DNA from: Siphonodentalium dalli
Lineage: Eukaryota; Mollusca; Scaphopoda; Gadilida; Siphonodentaliidae
Direction: 5' to 3'
Assembly: GCA_032622095.1 (NCBI GenBank)
Contig: CP136067.1
Span: 201,620,181-201,684,180 of the forward strand
DNA: 64,000 nt
Each line of letters opens with the position of its first letter. Position 1 is the stretch's first letter. Below the pieces are notes generated by a model. It did not search any database and was not told the origin of the DNA. It worked only from the letters and a program-made list of their open reading frames with translations. Of the stretch, positions 1 through 10,507 are shown in pieces. The position numbers were made by a program, and so were the translations under genes.

Positions 1-910
1 CACAATGTAGCTTACAATATTTCAAGTTGGGCATTTGATCCGGTTTAAGGACGAGTGATGTTGGAAATGTGTGGTAGACACCCTTTCCACAGAAAGGGTC
101 CACGACAAAGTTCATGCGTTCATCATATCTGGTTTCATCTGACAGAGGTGATGGGTTCTCCGTTTGCGAAAAAGGGGAATCGCATACACAATTTTGGAAC
201 ACAAAGTAAAGATATTACTGTCATTTGATGATTTCTGGACACCATACATCCCAGACGACATGTGAGAGTCGTCACACTATCAGTTAAACATCTCACATGC
301 ACTCGTTAGCTCATAAACAACCGGCACGTAATTACTATGGCAACCAGATACTCGTCAAATTATCATTCCATGCTTTAAACCGGGTATTAGAATACAAAGG
401 GATCCTATTGTAGAAACATGTTGTCGGGTGTAATCTGGAAACCCAAGGTGGTTGTTTGGTCGGTGTATCTTTAATTAGTTCTCTGATTTACAACCTCGCG
501 TGTGTCCTTACACGACACTAGATGTCCCCCGCCGCTAGGGGTCGCTTAAGCCGACGTCTATTTATAATATTATGTTTCATTGTATTTTCTGGATTATCCG
601 ACTGACAATGATGGTGGTAGTTAGTTTCCACGTGAACAACTTCTATCTTTATCTATTAGTCGATAAATATCTACATATGTCATGGTTAATGGGAGATAAT
701 TCACGATGAACGACGTCCGCTAGGTGGCTCAGGTTTCAGACGATGCATGTGGTTCTCGTGTGGAGATGAACGAATTCACCCACATGTCGGGTTTTCTCGA
801 AGTACATATGTGCCCAGCCAGTGATATTGTACAATATCACTGGCCCATGCAGCTATGCGAAAATGGACAACCCACACGCTGCACCATCATGTGACGTTAA
901 ACTGCGCAAC
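1..910. other. Intergenic or intronic DNA without a recognised gene; one perfect palindrome
   Basis: No open reading frame of convincing length or composition is visible. The only structured element is a 28-bp perfect palindrome at 817-844, centred on TTGTACAA, able to form a short hairpin. The stretch lies upstream of Dbx and could be intergenic or part of an upstream Dbx intron, because the 5' exons of that gene were not found. Confidence 0.5.
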
Positions 911-1266
911 TTAACCCTTTACCCAACAAACCGGCCAAAACCGGCCAAATAAAGCTTCAACAGCCTAAAATATCTTCGGTCTGTCTCAATAGAACCATAC
1001 AAATATGGATATCATTGGAACCGGCTCCTAGACAACATTGTGATAGTTACAGTTATGCCCTGTGCTAATGCATTCTCTTATATATGCGAGCCGACCATAG
1101 GTCGCCTCGCATATATAAGAGAATGCATTGGCCTAAAAAAAATGTGTTAATGTGTTTAATGTGTTAAGCCAATGCATTCTCTTATATATGCGAGGCGACC
1201 TATGGTCGACTCGCATATATAAGAGAATGCATTGGCACAGGGCCCTTCTGTTGGGTAAAGGGTTAA
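911..1266 (+). mobile_element. TTAA-flanked hairpin MITE, family 1 (copy 1)
   Basis: The element is bounded by TTAA on both sides (911-914 and 1263-1266), followed inward by the 14-bp terminal inverted repeat CCCTTTACCCAACA. A conserved unique segment lies inside the left end (GGCCAAAACCGGCCAAATAAA and onward). After it come two 69-nt hairpins at 1064-1132 and 1168-1236. Each hairpin has 27-bp arms around a 15-nt loop, and the second is the reverse complement of the first, so the core is an inverted repeat made of inverted repeats. There is no coding capacity. The TTAA target and short TIR suggest a non-autonomous piggyBac-like element, which is inference. Further copies lie at 15.2, 18.3, 35.2 and 35.7 kb. 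Confidence 0.88.
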
Positions 1267-1750
1267 AGGGAGACAAGGCATTCGAAGTGGGATTCAGGCG
1301 ATGTAGCGTAACAATCTGTAAAACGACTATCATCAATAAGTACATGGAAAAATAGATTAAATATATTCTTATTTTCATTATTAATAAATCTCAAATAATG
1401 AGATTTCGCATATCAAACATTAATTACTGTCACCGTACATATCAAACACTAATTACTGTCACCGTACTAATTACTGATACCGTACTAATTACTGATACCG
1501 TACGGTGGAGCTACTTATAAAAATACATTTAGTCTAATAGGATACCAAATACTCATCACAACTTGATGAAAGCAAACATTGGAGAAGGTCAAAGCATTGA
1601 ACAATACATTGGCAAATCATATTAAGACTAAAATATGAGAACTTACTACACGATTAGCGATGTTTGAACATTGGCGAATTCACTGAGTCAGTTTCGTTTA
1701 TTCAACAATTGTTTAAATAAGAGACAATTCGCTTTTGGAGAACTATTAAT

Positions 1751-1893
1751 CAAGCCTTGAAATAGGGTGTCTGTCATTTGCAGAATGAGGTCCCCAGAGG
1801 GTGAATTTAGTGATGCTACCCCGCATAGCGGGCTAGCATCACCAAATTCACCCTCTGGGGACCTCATTCTGCTTACACCTATTTCAAGGCTTG
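1751..1893. repeat. 143-bp near-perfect inverted repeat (foldback MITE-like)
   Basis: The left arm begins CAAGCCTTGAAATAGG and the right arm ends CCTATTTCAAGGCTTG. Each arm is about 68-70 bp with only a few mismatches, and the centre is near 1822 around a CCCCGC/GCGGG stem. Short ORFs on both strands here are by-products of the symmetry. It is probably a small foldback transposon. The flanks do not show an unambiguous target duplication. Confidence 0.8.
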
Positions 1894-3840
1894 CTATCAA
1901 TAATGAATATAAGAACAAAGTTGATCGATTTCTCCATGTTCTTCAGAGTTGTGATGTTTTACAGACTTTAATATTTTGCTCACATTTACACACTGCCAGT
2001 TCATAGGGTGCCTTTAACCGTTTGTGGTACTTTCCTCTCGTTTTTAGATTCTATAATACAGAACATGATTGTTTCATTAAAATATAATTTTTTATCTTCA
2101 AATATCCAATTGTGAATCGTGCTTAAAGTGATGTGTGATTCACTAAAGAGATGGCATTTCCGCCATTATTTGCAGTTCCATCCGGCCGAAACACTCTATA
2201 CAGATTAGTCCACCAAACTTCCCAATTATCCCGCAAATGACATCGTGTTTGTCCGCCAATCGCCCTCATTGCCCGGAAACTGAAAACAAATTATGACGAG
2301 TGGTCCGCCATGGCGGTTGCCCCGTGAAGTTGCAACTCCCAAGCACCGTATACCCAATGACTTCTAGCACATCACAAGAAGCGGTCATGCCGAAAGCGTC
2401 ACGGCTTGCTTTGACGTTAATTCGGTATGAGTATCCACTCGTTCTTTTTGCTAGTAACCCGGGGCTACAGACAGCTTTTACGACGGACAATGGACGTGTG
2501 CATGCTTATTGACACTGGATGAGATTCGAAAATTGCTGCAAACATGTGCCTACTGCAATGGGGAATGCTCGCTTTGTTGTTCGAGTCTTATCCACTATAT
2601 ATATAACCCTTTGACTTCCAAATGTATTCTCCCATTCAGTTATACAATGTGAGAGTATACATTGCAACAAACACGTTGTTACTCCCCATATATTCTTTTC
2701 ACGTTGTTACTCCCCATATATTCTTTTTTTCGCCTCGCGTGGCTACATCTTTAGGTGGGATCGATGCCAGTATAGAGGTGTGAAATCATAGTTCATGAAA
2801 ATATATTGGTGCAACACCCGGTCACCACTGAACTCTGAAACCCAAAAATGAACAGTTTTGGTTAAACTATATGTATCACTTTTGTTGAATCTTTTTTTTT
2901 TAAATTTTTTTTTTTTTTTGCAAGCAATAACTTTACCTCATGTACAATTTAACCTGACACAACCATGATCAGGACCAGAAACATAAGTCACTAATGTACT
3001 CTAGACCGCCGCATCAGACGCCCAGGAACAAAAGTCACCAATGTACTCTCTAAACCGCGCATCAGACGCCCAGGAACACAAGTCACTAATGTACTCTCTA
3101 AACTGTTGTTTCAGACATTCGGGTAGCTGCTAAATATCTGGAATTCATGGAGCGGATGAGTAGATATTTGTTGCAGATAATATTGTACTTGCGAGTGAAA
3201 GGGTGTCATGTGCATTTTACGAACATCTATTAAATGTCTGAGGTGTGTTTGGTGTTCATAACCGGACACAATTAATACTTATTTTCTGTTATAAATATGA
3301 GTTTTTAACGATATCTAAGTTTTGAATGTGCATTGTGAATGTCAACAGTTCGTGCGCTAGTTTTAATCAAATTTAAAATTAGAGACTTGATTGGTGTCGC
3401 AGGTTTATGTTCGTGATGATTTCTCGGGAAGTTAGGAAAAAAGCGGTTCTTGTGTTAAGTAGAAGTACTTTTGGCGCGGAAGCTGAGTTTTGGGATCAAA
3501 TAAATTAACGATGGAAACCCCAATCTGTCACTCTAAACATGATGATTGATACTGATTCTTCTCTATGTGGATGTTTATCGATGTCCATAATCCACGATAG
3601 CCCCGCTTGTGTCACATCCGAATAATATAAATTGATTTAACACAAGTCATTTAGCGCTCCAATTATGGCAACATCAAACCTTAACCTTAGTTAAGTCGCA
3701 CCAATTAAATTAAATTCAAGAAATCCTTCAATTCATAGCCGCGGTATATATGAATTCACGTGGGGTCTCGGTAAAAGCATTGATTGAGTTCACCAAAATG
3801 TTTGCTTATTTTTGTTAAAGGTTTCAATTTTGTGAATGGC
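1894..3840. other. No recognised gene; two short tandem repeats
   Basis: Two adjacent copies of a roughly 29-bp unit (CACGTTGTTACTCCCCATAT...) lie at about 2671-2730. Nearly three copies of a roughly 48-bp unit starting AGTCACTAATGTACTCT lie at about 2984-3110. A poly-T run sits near 2889-2920. ORFs in this stretch are short and unremarkable. Confidence 0.5.
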
Positions 3841-3853
3841 TTGGGAGGATGTA

Positions 3854-4139
3854 TCACTTTGCGATCTTTTGTTGGGTGACAAGTGGAGTTATTAGCGGGG
3901 CCAATGTAAACTGGACATCGGGGGGATTATCTGGACCCGAACCCCATAATGAAGTCTCGATCACGGATAATTGTGAGCGCCGTCCGTAAGAGACAACAAG
4001 CGTCCACCCCGCGACGCGTGTGTTCTTCACGGACGTCCTAGAAATACCATTAATCATTCGGACGACATCTGAATTTGACAAGTCCGGCAGCAATTTCACT
4101 AATATTGTGATATCTTCAGTGGGCATCAAAGGCCGATTT
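3854..4139 (-). pseudogene. Unidentified coding-like segment, minus strand
   Basis: A reading frame of about 95 codons runs on the - strand to a stop at 3854. It is richer in G+C than its surroundings and has a protein-like composition. It includes the stretch NSDVVRMINGISRTS followed by a basic/aromatic segment and a proline-rich tail. No family was recognised. It has no obvious start context or splice signals. With the neighbouring - strand frame at 4306-4790 it may be the remnant of one longer coding region, but a stop and an AT-rich gap separate them. It could also be a chance ORF. Confidence 0.25.
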
Positions 4140-4305
4140 TTCCATTAGTGGCAATGATAACACGTTTAAATGACATACAATGTTTGGGAAAATCTAATTC
4201 GTTCTCTAAAATATCCATATAACTAAACAGAACTAATAAAATTCATTAAAAATATATTGTGTTCCCACCAGCAAGATAACAATAACGACAAAATGCGTGT
4301 TCAAC

Positions 4306-4790
4306 TCATATTCGCGGCATAAATGGTTTATTTATATCGAACAATGAGATAGAATCAGGCGTTTTGTACTTTTTAAACAATCGGTCATCTTGATAATTAA
4401 GACCTGTGTTTATATCGGTAATTTTATTGAATAACGTGGGATTTTGGATATACACATATAAAAATTTAGAGGTCAAACGAAGGCATTCGAACTTCACCAA
4501 TTCAGTCCAATCGCCGGCCTCACACGCCGGCCTTTCAGCACAAAACTTCAATATCATCAATTTCACAAATAATAACACCAGCTCTAACTTGCGTTTTATG
4601 TGACAATATAACTTTCAAAGCATCTGTTGGCCACCGGTCAGTTTATCAAATGACCAACGCTTCAAAATTGCACGATGAATGGGTCTTAATACGTGGCGTA
4701 AAGTGACCACATGGTCACCGCACACGTCGGTAAGTTTATTCAATAAACACGAAGATTTAATATAATAAATGTTGTCATTTAGCGTAATAT
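4306..4790 (-). pseudogene. Unidentified coding-like segment, minus strand, interrupted by a stop
   Basis: On the - strand a single frame reads from about 4790 to a stop at 4306 with only one internal stop, near 4606. The composition is protein-like, including the stretches LTDVCGDHVVTLRHVLRP and LTSKFLYVYIQNPTLFNK. The open part below the internal stop is about 90 codons. No domain or family was recognised. Farther upstream (4790-5000) shorter open stretches occur in shifted frames, as expected of a decayed gene. Origin from an integrated virus or an old transposon is possible but unproven. A chance frame in AT-rich DNA is the null hypothesis. Confidence 0.3.
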
Positions 4791-5059
4791 TATCGTTTCA
4801 AATTCGGCAGAGTCAATCACGCTTACGCCCGAGTGATCTACACGGCACGATTTCTTGCCTTACGGCGATGGTCAGTTGTTAATATAATTGTTATGTTCGT
4901 CCGATCATCATTATTGGAAAAATCGTTTCAAAAAAGTTGCCGATGCTCGCCAGATAATGAATATCTTCCGCGTTATGTTTACTTGAATGAACTGGTCGTT
5001 TACCCCGGGGATATGCACGATGCACGGGTGGTTGTACCTATACTGGGTACCTATAGATG

Positions 5060-5650
5060 AAGGCAAATGGCCCCTGCTTACTTGTGGGGGTTGCGCGGGT
5101 GTATAGCTACATGCAGATTATACAAATGCGTGGGTAGTTTGAGTGGCGCGGGCGTATATAGCTATATAGGGTACATAGACGAGGGTAAACGGCCTCTGCT
5201 AGGATGCATGGGTGTCGAAGGTGTATATAGCTAGATGGGCCAGAGACGAGGACAGATGGACTATGCATGCTTGTGGTGGTGGCGCGGGTGTAGCTACAGA
5301 GACGAGTGTATATGGCCTCATCTTGCTTGGGGTGTCGAATGTATAGCTTTATAGGGTACATAGACTAGGATATATGGCCTCCCTGCTTGGGTGAGACATG
5401 TCGAAGGTGTAGCTGTAGATGTGCAGAGATGAGGGTAGTTGACCAGATTTATTGAGGGGGTGTATATGAGGATATATGGCCTCTCTGCTTGGATGAGCGA
5501 TGTCAAAGTGTAACTATATATGGCACAGAGACGATGGCAAGTGGCCACTGATTGCTTGATGGGGTGTCGAGGGTGTACGTGGTCCAGAAACAAGGGTAGA
5601 TGCTCTCTGCTTGCTTTGGGGATGGGTGTCGCTTCAGGGGGTAGAGATGC
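5060..5650. repeat. Degenerate minisatellite, roughly 70-80 bp unit
   Basis: G-rich sequence repeats loosely conserved blocks such as GGTGTATATAGCTA, CAGAGACGAGGGTA and ATGGCCTCTGCTTG about eight times. Spacing is variable, so the units are strongly diverged. ORFs on both strands simply read the repeat. Confidence 0.65.
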
Positions 5651-6245
5651 ATCGGTAGATGGCTTCTACCGGGGAGGTTGTGGAGTTATAATATTAACTG
5701 TATCAGCATGTCTACTGTTTTAGACAAAATTTCCAACTGGTAAATCAATCTCTTCAGCTGTTCAGTAATTTTCAACAAAACACCACCTTATGCCCCTATA
5801 GTTATGAGTTTTTTTTCTTCAAACTGGTGGTCATCTAAGGATAAGGCGTACAATTTTGGGCCAAAAATGTATGACTGCATGGAATCATAACATAAAATCC
5901 GCTCGGTCGCAAATATTCACACTGCAGCCTTTATGTTATGAGTCTAATATATTGATAAGTATATATCGGGCATTTTAAACCCATGCTCTGTTTAGAAACC
6001 GAAGACTGTACTATATATTTGTTGATATATTCATGCAACTACCCCCGTCGACACTCACATGACAAGGGCATTCGTACATGGTTAAACCAAATTCCCAAAT
6101 AGTGTAAAACTCTTTTGTACTGAGTCTTAATTGGGTTATACATGTACAGGTGTTATCCGACTATCGCCGTTATTATAGTGTTAGATAGATAATATTGCGC
6201 ATATTGTTATAGTGTTATAAGAGAGAAGTACATGTATTCCACTAT
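5651..6245. other. No recognised feature
   Basis: AT-rich sequence without long ORFs, strong inverted repeats or tandem arrays. Confidence 0.5.
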
Positions 6246-6251
6246 TTATAT

Positions 6252-6692
6252 ATGAGCTTCGGCCTGAAAATGTTCATTAAAATCATCTATATGATCGCCA
6301 ACATTTCGCATTTCTTTTGGGCATTTATGCCACTAGCTCCGATTGAAAACATCCCCTTTTCCGGAAGCTGCACACTTTCTTTGGTTGCCCCCATGCCCAA
6401 TTGGGAGGTCCCCTGGGGTGATCTAAAGTCGATGACATACATAGCCGCACGAAGTCAGATTTTACTCTGGACAGACACCAACCACAATACGTGCCATTTT
6501 AACAATTGTAACAATTTGAGAAGTATCTCTATTTTTGATTCAATTGGGTGCGCAGTCGCGTGTCATCTGGCGGAACAGACGAATCAGATGACAAGATCGA
6601 GTGCACCCCATGCTGCTCCGAACAGTGACGACGCAAGTCCAATAAAGACACTACCGCAAACCGGAACGATGAGCCGTAGATCATTGTCGTAA
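6252..6692 (+). other. Unidentified 146-codon ORF
   Basis: An uninterrupted 146-codon frame starts at an ATG and does not consist of repeat sequence. The first 35 residues are hydrophobic (IIYMIANISHFFWAFMPLAP), resembling a signal or membrane segment. The middle has several cysteines (CHFNNCNN, GCAVACHLAEQ) and the C-terminus is Ser/Thr/Pro-rich. No family was recognised and no splice context or polyadenylation signal supports expression. It is longer than most chance ORFs here, but could still be chance or a decayed transposon fragment. Confidence 0.2.
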
Positions 6693-7022
6693 ACACTCAC
6701 GCGAATCCATAATCACTTCATAAATGTAAATAAAATCAAATTGAATTTCATAAAGCACAAAATCGTGAGTTATCTCACATGAATACGCTAAGCTCGTGCA
6801 ATAAAATTCAATTCTTTGAGTATTAGTGGCACATATTTCACGCTGTATTATACCAGGTCGATTGATAAGTTTACGTATAGCGTTTGGTTTGTCACAGGTG
6901 GCGCCACTTACGAGATTATCACGGCGGCTTATTCGTGATAGGCATATAATACCTGCAACACGCCGGCCTTTGTGTAGACGCCTGGGAGGCGGTTCCGATA
7001 ATAATGGAGTATCGCAAATCAA

Positions 7023-7757
7023 ATGACACAGCATATTAGAATATATCGTTTTCTATTATTACAAACAACTGGATTTCAACGTGTTACCAGAAATTTGCGT
7101 TCAGAAGACAAGAGTTATCGTACTTTGGATGGAAGACTGTTACACTTTATTGTTTATAACCGCGTGATATGGGCATCGTTGTTTGCCGAATGTGTTGAAC
7201 TATTGGAAGAAATTAAGTTTGATTGTGTATTATTTGATAGGCAATCGATACGAGATGGACAGGTAGCTGCTTCATATTTGACATGTATAGATACAAACCG
7301 CGCGTCAGCTTGTATGTGGGTTGATATTCCAGCGGTCTGTTTTTTAGTTTTGCAGCTTCATCTTGGGTATATCCTTCATATAATAAGAAAACACGAAACC
7401 ATGCACCCCCTCCATTCTCCATATGGGTTAGGGATAAGGTCAAGGTTATCGCTATGGTTAGGGTTGGGGTTAGGGCTATGGTTAGGGTTAGGGCTAGGGT
7501 TAGGGTTAAGATTAGGGTTAGGGTCAGGGTTAAGATTAGGGTTAGGGCTAGGGTTAGGGCTAGGGTTAGGGTCAGGGTTATGGTTAGGGTTAGGGCTAGG
7601 TTTAGGGCTAGCGTTCACGTTAGAGTTAGGGTTAGTGTTTGGTTACATGATGGACATACCCCATCTTGGAATATTATATACCTGGATGCTATACTATAAA
7701 ATTATGCATCCGTTGATGGGCCTCGCAGAAGGTATCAAGAACCTCATAATGCAATAG
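7023..7757 (+). other. Unidentified ORF running into telomere-like repeat
   Basis: The frame is 244 codons long, but only about the first 135 are non-repetitive. The remainder translates the TTAGGG-like tract as Gly-Leu repeats. The non-repeat part contains the protein-like stretch FAECVELLEEIKFDCVLFD. No family was recognised. Because the C-terminal half is repeat sequence, an intact functional protein is unlikely. The 5' half may be a relic coding segment truncated by the repeat, or a chance ORF. Confidence 0.2.
7436..7645 (+). repeat. Interstitial telomere-like repeat tract
   Basis: About 210 bp of TTAGGG and close variants (CTAGGG, TCAGGG, TTATGG, TTAAGATTAGGG) lie on the + strand. The tract degrades at both ends (CTAGCGTTCACGTTAGAG on the right). 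TTAGGG is the common metazoan telomere motif. The divergence indicates an old internal tract rather than a chromosome end, and ordinary sequence continues on both sides. Confidence 0.88.
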
Positions 7758-8895
7758 TGCTCCAGGCAATTCGAGTACTATAGACCTCACGCGATGGAAC
7801 ATTCAATTACAATTCAAGTGAATCCCAATAAAGATCATATAAATCATATCTCGTGGACGCTTGTTATAAATTAAGCACCTAATACGCACACGTTTGATTA
7901 CCAAAATAACGTTTGATTACCAAAATATATCTAATCTGGGTTCACGATTACATGGCGATTGGTATATAATCGCGACCACAGGTGGCACGCGTGGTTTCGA
8001 TTGAGTATCATACTTAATTGCTCTTTAAAACACTTCTTCAAATGTTTCCGTTATTTCGTTAAAAACACTTCTTCAAATATATTTCGCTCTATTTCGCCAT
8101 TTCGCTGCATTTGTTATTCCACTATTTCGCTGTATTTCCTATTTCGCTCTTTCGTTGTAAATTAGTAAATTAATAAGGAACGCTCCTGTTACAAGAACTG
8201 TGTGTTGTCGTATAGAGCCATGGCCGTTGAAATATTATTCTGTAAATTAATACAGTGAGCCCCGTTTAAATACTAAAAACACATCCATAGGTCAGAACAT
8301 GTTGTACCTTTCAACTAGTCTGGACAATAAAGAGAGGATCTCTAATATATAAGTCGTACTTATATGCAAAATTTATTAACCGAGTGCACTGAATTCGAAT
8401 AATAAATTTCGTGTAGAATTTCGACGAATTTGATATCCAGTTTATCACATAATCACATTTAGCAAGGAAAAACGACATCGAAGCGGCTGGGGTGAAAACA
8501 AATAATATTGACTTCCTTATCTCAACCAATGAGAAAGTACAGACACCTTCAATTTTGTTAAATCTTCAATACTGGAGGCAATAAAGATATATATATATAG
8601 TTCCTTTTTGAATGTACCTTTTCATGTTGACAAAATGTTCAACACCCTTATCACCCATGTTTATTATTAGTCAACACTAAATAACCCAATACAAATCGAA
8701 TATCATAATTATATTATAATTAAGATAATAATAAAGTTCCGACATTGACATCAATATCATCGCGCTAAGCTCTTACGCCACTGTGTGTGCCAATAACACA
8801 CGTGTGTCTCACTAAAACATATGAGACCGCGTTTAGGGGCTAATTATGTGATAAATATATTTAACATAAATAACATAAAATAAGGCTTCTCTTTT
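7650..8895. other. No recognised exon; upstream intron or flank of Dbx
   Basis: AT-rich sequence with a short duplication of about 20 bp at 7885-7928 (ACGTTTGATTACCAAAATA) and a degenerate TTTCGC-rich simple repeat at about 8045-8155. Because the exon at 8901 begins mid-codon, the sequence immediately upstream must be intron. No upstream Dbx coding exon (N-terminal repression-motif region) could be identified in the window. Confidence 0.55.
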
Positions 8896-8900
8896 TCCAG

Positions 8901-9100
8901 GAAACGCCTTTATGCCGATGCCCAATGCATTCACGTTTCTTAGCAACATGCGCGGTAAACCAAGAAGAGGTATGCTGCGCAGGGCCGTTTTCTCAGATGC
9001 GCAGAGAAAGGGATTGGAGAAGATGTTCCAGAAGCAGAAGTACATCAGTAAACCAGATCGCAAGAAGCTGGCTGCAAAGCTCGGACTTAAAGATTCCCAG
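8901..9100 (+). CDS. Dbx: Dbx homeobox gene, internal exon (N-terminal two thirds of the homeodomain)
   Basis: This is an internal coding exon of a developing-brain-homeobox (Dbx) transcription factor, a nuclear DNA-binding protein that patterns interneuron progenitors in animals studied. It is preceded by a CTCTTTTTCCAG acceptor and followed by CAG|GTGAGA, a consensus donor. The exon starts with two bases that complete a codon from a missing upstream exon, then reads about 66 codons. It includes the Dbx-typical lead RGKPRRGMLRRAVFSDAQR and homeodomain helices 1 and 2 (EKMFQKQKYISKPDRKKLAA), ending KLGLKDSQ. Homeodomain landmarks R5, L16 and F20 are present. The ATG at 8912 is internal and not the natural start. 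The intron falls between homeodomain residues 44 and 45 in phase 0, a position shared by several homeobox classes. Family assignment rests on near-identity with remembered Dbx homeodomains. Confidence 0.96.
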
Positions 9101-9109
9101 GTGAGAACT

Positions 9110-9190
9110 GCTTACAGCCACCTGGTGGTGAAAACCGCTTATAGCCACCTGGTGGTGAAAACCGCTTACAACCACATGGCGGTTTGCGCT
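9110..9190 (+). repeat. Three 27-bp tandem repeats with a CCACCTGGTGG core next to the Dbx splice donor
   Basis: Starting nine bases after the exon end, three 27-bp copies begin at 9110, 9137 and 9164. The first two share the core CCACCTGGTGG, an almost perfect palindrome containing CACCTG, an E2-box of the Snail/ZEB type. The third is altered to CCACATGGCGG. The regulatory reading is inference from motif shape. The repeat itself is seen directly. Confidence 0.8.
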
Positions 9191-10192
9191 CCAAAATACA
9201 CCTTATACTATTAGCTTTTGAGTTTTTCCCCGTATCGAAATACGTCGAGAAATACATAAACAATACCTTTCTATGACAATTATATGTCACAGAAAGACGC
9301 ATTACAATGTCTAGCACAAAAGTCTGGCCTGGAACAATAACTGCGCCATTGGTATTCATTGCAATTGGAAAGGAATAACGCGTAACCGCCCGGAAAAGGT
9401 TTATATTGTTATTTTAACTTGACACTATTTAAGAACTTCACGCATTACTTTCTTTTTGTTTTAATCATAAAAATATGTAGTACCATAAACGTTTCAAAGT
9501 GAAACAGTTCTCGACCCACCCCCCCCCCCCCACCCCCCACCCTGTGGTTTACAGGTGCAATTTTTATGCAACCGCTGATTTAAAAATTCGAACCATCACA
9601 AACGAACCCAATTTCATCAAACAATATTAGAAATAAAACCCGTATTTTCAGCGCTATATCGACGAATTTACCCTGAAATCTTATTTTGAGTTACCTTTGA
9701 GTTACATTTGAGTTACCTTTGAGTTACCTCTTACCATATTGTGGGTTTCGAACGAGCCATGTCCATTGACATTGTGAACGAAGTGATACCACTGATGTGA
9801 ACCTGTAGTTAACTAATGGATTATCCAACCATCAGAATGGTCTATTATTAATTTATTCATCTGGATGGGTTTTCATGGGGGGAGGAGCAGACGAGGTTCA
9901 TGATATGAGCAGTTATCGAATAGGAAATACGATAGATACGATACGATAGATAATACGATTAACCCTTTCTGTACTAAATCACCATTGATGGGTAGTTACC
10001 TTATTAACCCTTTGTATACTAACGCATCATTGGTGAGTATTTATCCCATAGGAAATGTTCAGATAATAAGTTTAACCATTTCTATACTAAAGCATCCTTG
10101 ATGAGTAATTATCCCCAAAAAAATGTTTAGATAATAAGTTCAACAAACAACCATAGGTCATTTTAACGTCCTGATAATTTTTATACCTTCAG
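9191..10192 (+). other. Dbx: Remainder of the Dbx intron
   Basis: The intron spans 9101-10192 and ends with a pyrimidine-rich acceptor (TTTTTATACCTTCAG). It contains a poly-C tract near 9519-9538, a short GAGTTACCTTT repeat at about 9685-9730, and three diverged copies of a TAACC(C/A)TTTCTATACTAA unit at about 9960, 10005 and 10073. No open coding sequence was recognised. Confidence 0.8.
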
Positions 10193-10507
10193 GTCAAAAT
10201 ATGGTTTCAAAATAGAAGAATGAAGTGGAGGAATTCTAAAGAACGAGAACTCCTATCGACTGGTGGCAGCCGAGAATCGACTCTCCCAAATAAAGGGACG
10301 ATAACTCAGGATTTCTGTGACCTTGACTCGACTCCTGGTCAGGAAGATAAGGCAGACGACTCACTCGAACTGAATGAGAGCTTCTCTCCTATTTCTAGTC
10401 CCGTCTCTAACGGACGTGCTTCACCTGGTCACCATAGTAACGGAATGGTCGACGCGGACATCAGTGACTGTGAATCGGACGATGACATTGAAATAGACGT
10501 CTCTTGA
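10193..10507 (+). CDS. Dbx: Dbx homeobox gene, terminal coding exon
   Basis: This exon continues the homeodomain in phase 0 after the acceptor AG at 10191-10192. It supplies the recognition helix VKIWFQNRRMKWRNSKEREL with W48, F49, N51 and R53 intact. Together with the exon at 8901-9100 it gives a complete 60-residue homeodomain. The downstream tail of roughly 80 residues is Ser/Pro-rich and then acidic, ending DISDCESDDDIEIDVS before a TGA stop at 10505-10507. A short acidic C-terminal tail after the homeodomain also fits vertebrate DBX1 as remembered. No frameshift or premature stop is seen, so the gene looks intact in this part. The methionine at 10220 is internal to the homeodomain and is not a start. 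Confidence 0.96.
   Translation, partial: VKIWFQNRRMKWRNSKERELLSTGGSRESTLPNKGTITQDFCDLDSTPGQEDKADDSLELNESFSPISSPVSNGRASPGHHSNGMVDADISDCESDDDIEIDVS

Noticed and set aside
7376-7699. Pro/Asn-rich and Arg/Val-rich ORFs
   Set aside because: Translations of the telomere-like tract in different frames.
10220-10507. Separate gene starting at the ATG at 10220
   Set aside because: The methionine is homeodomain residue 54. The exon starts at 10193 after a splice acceptor.
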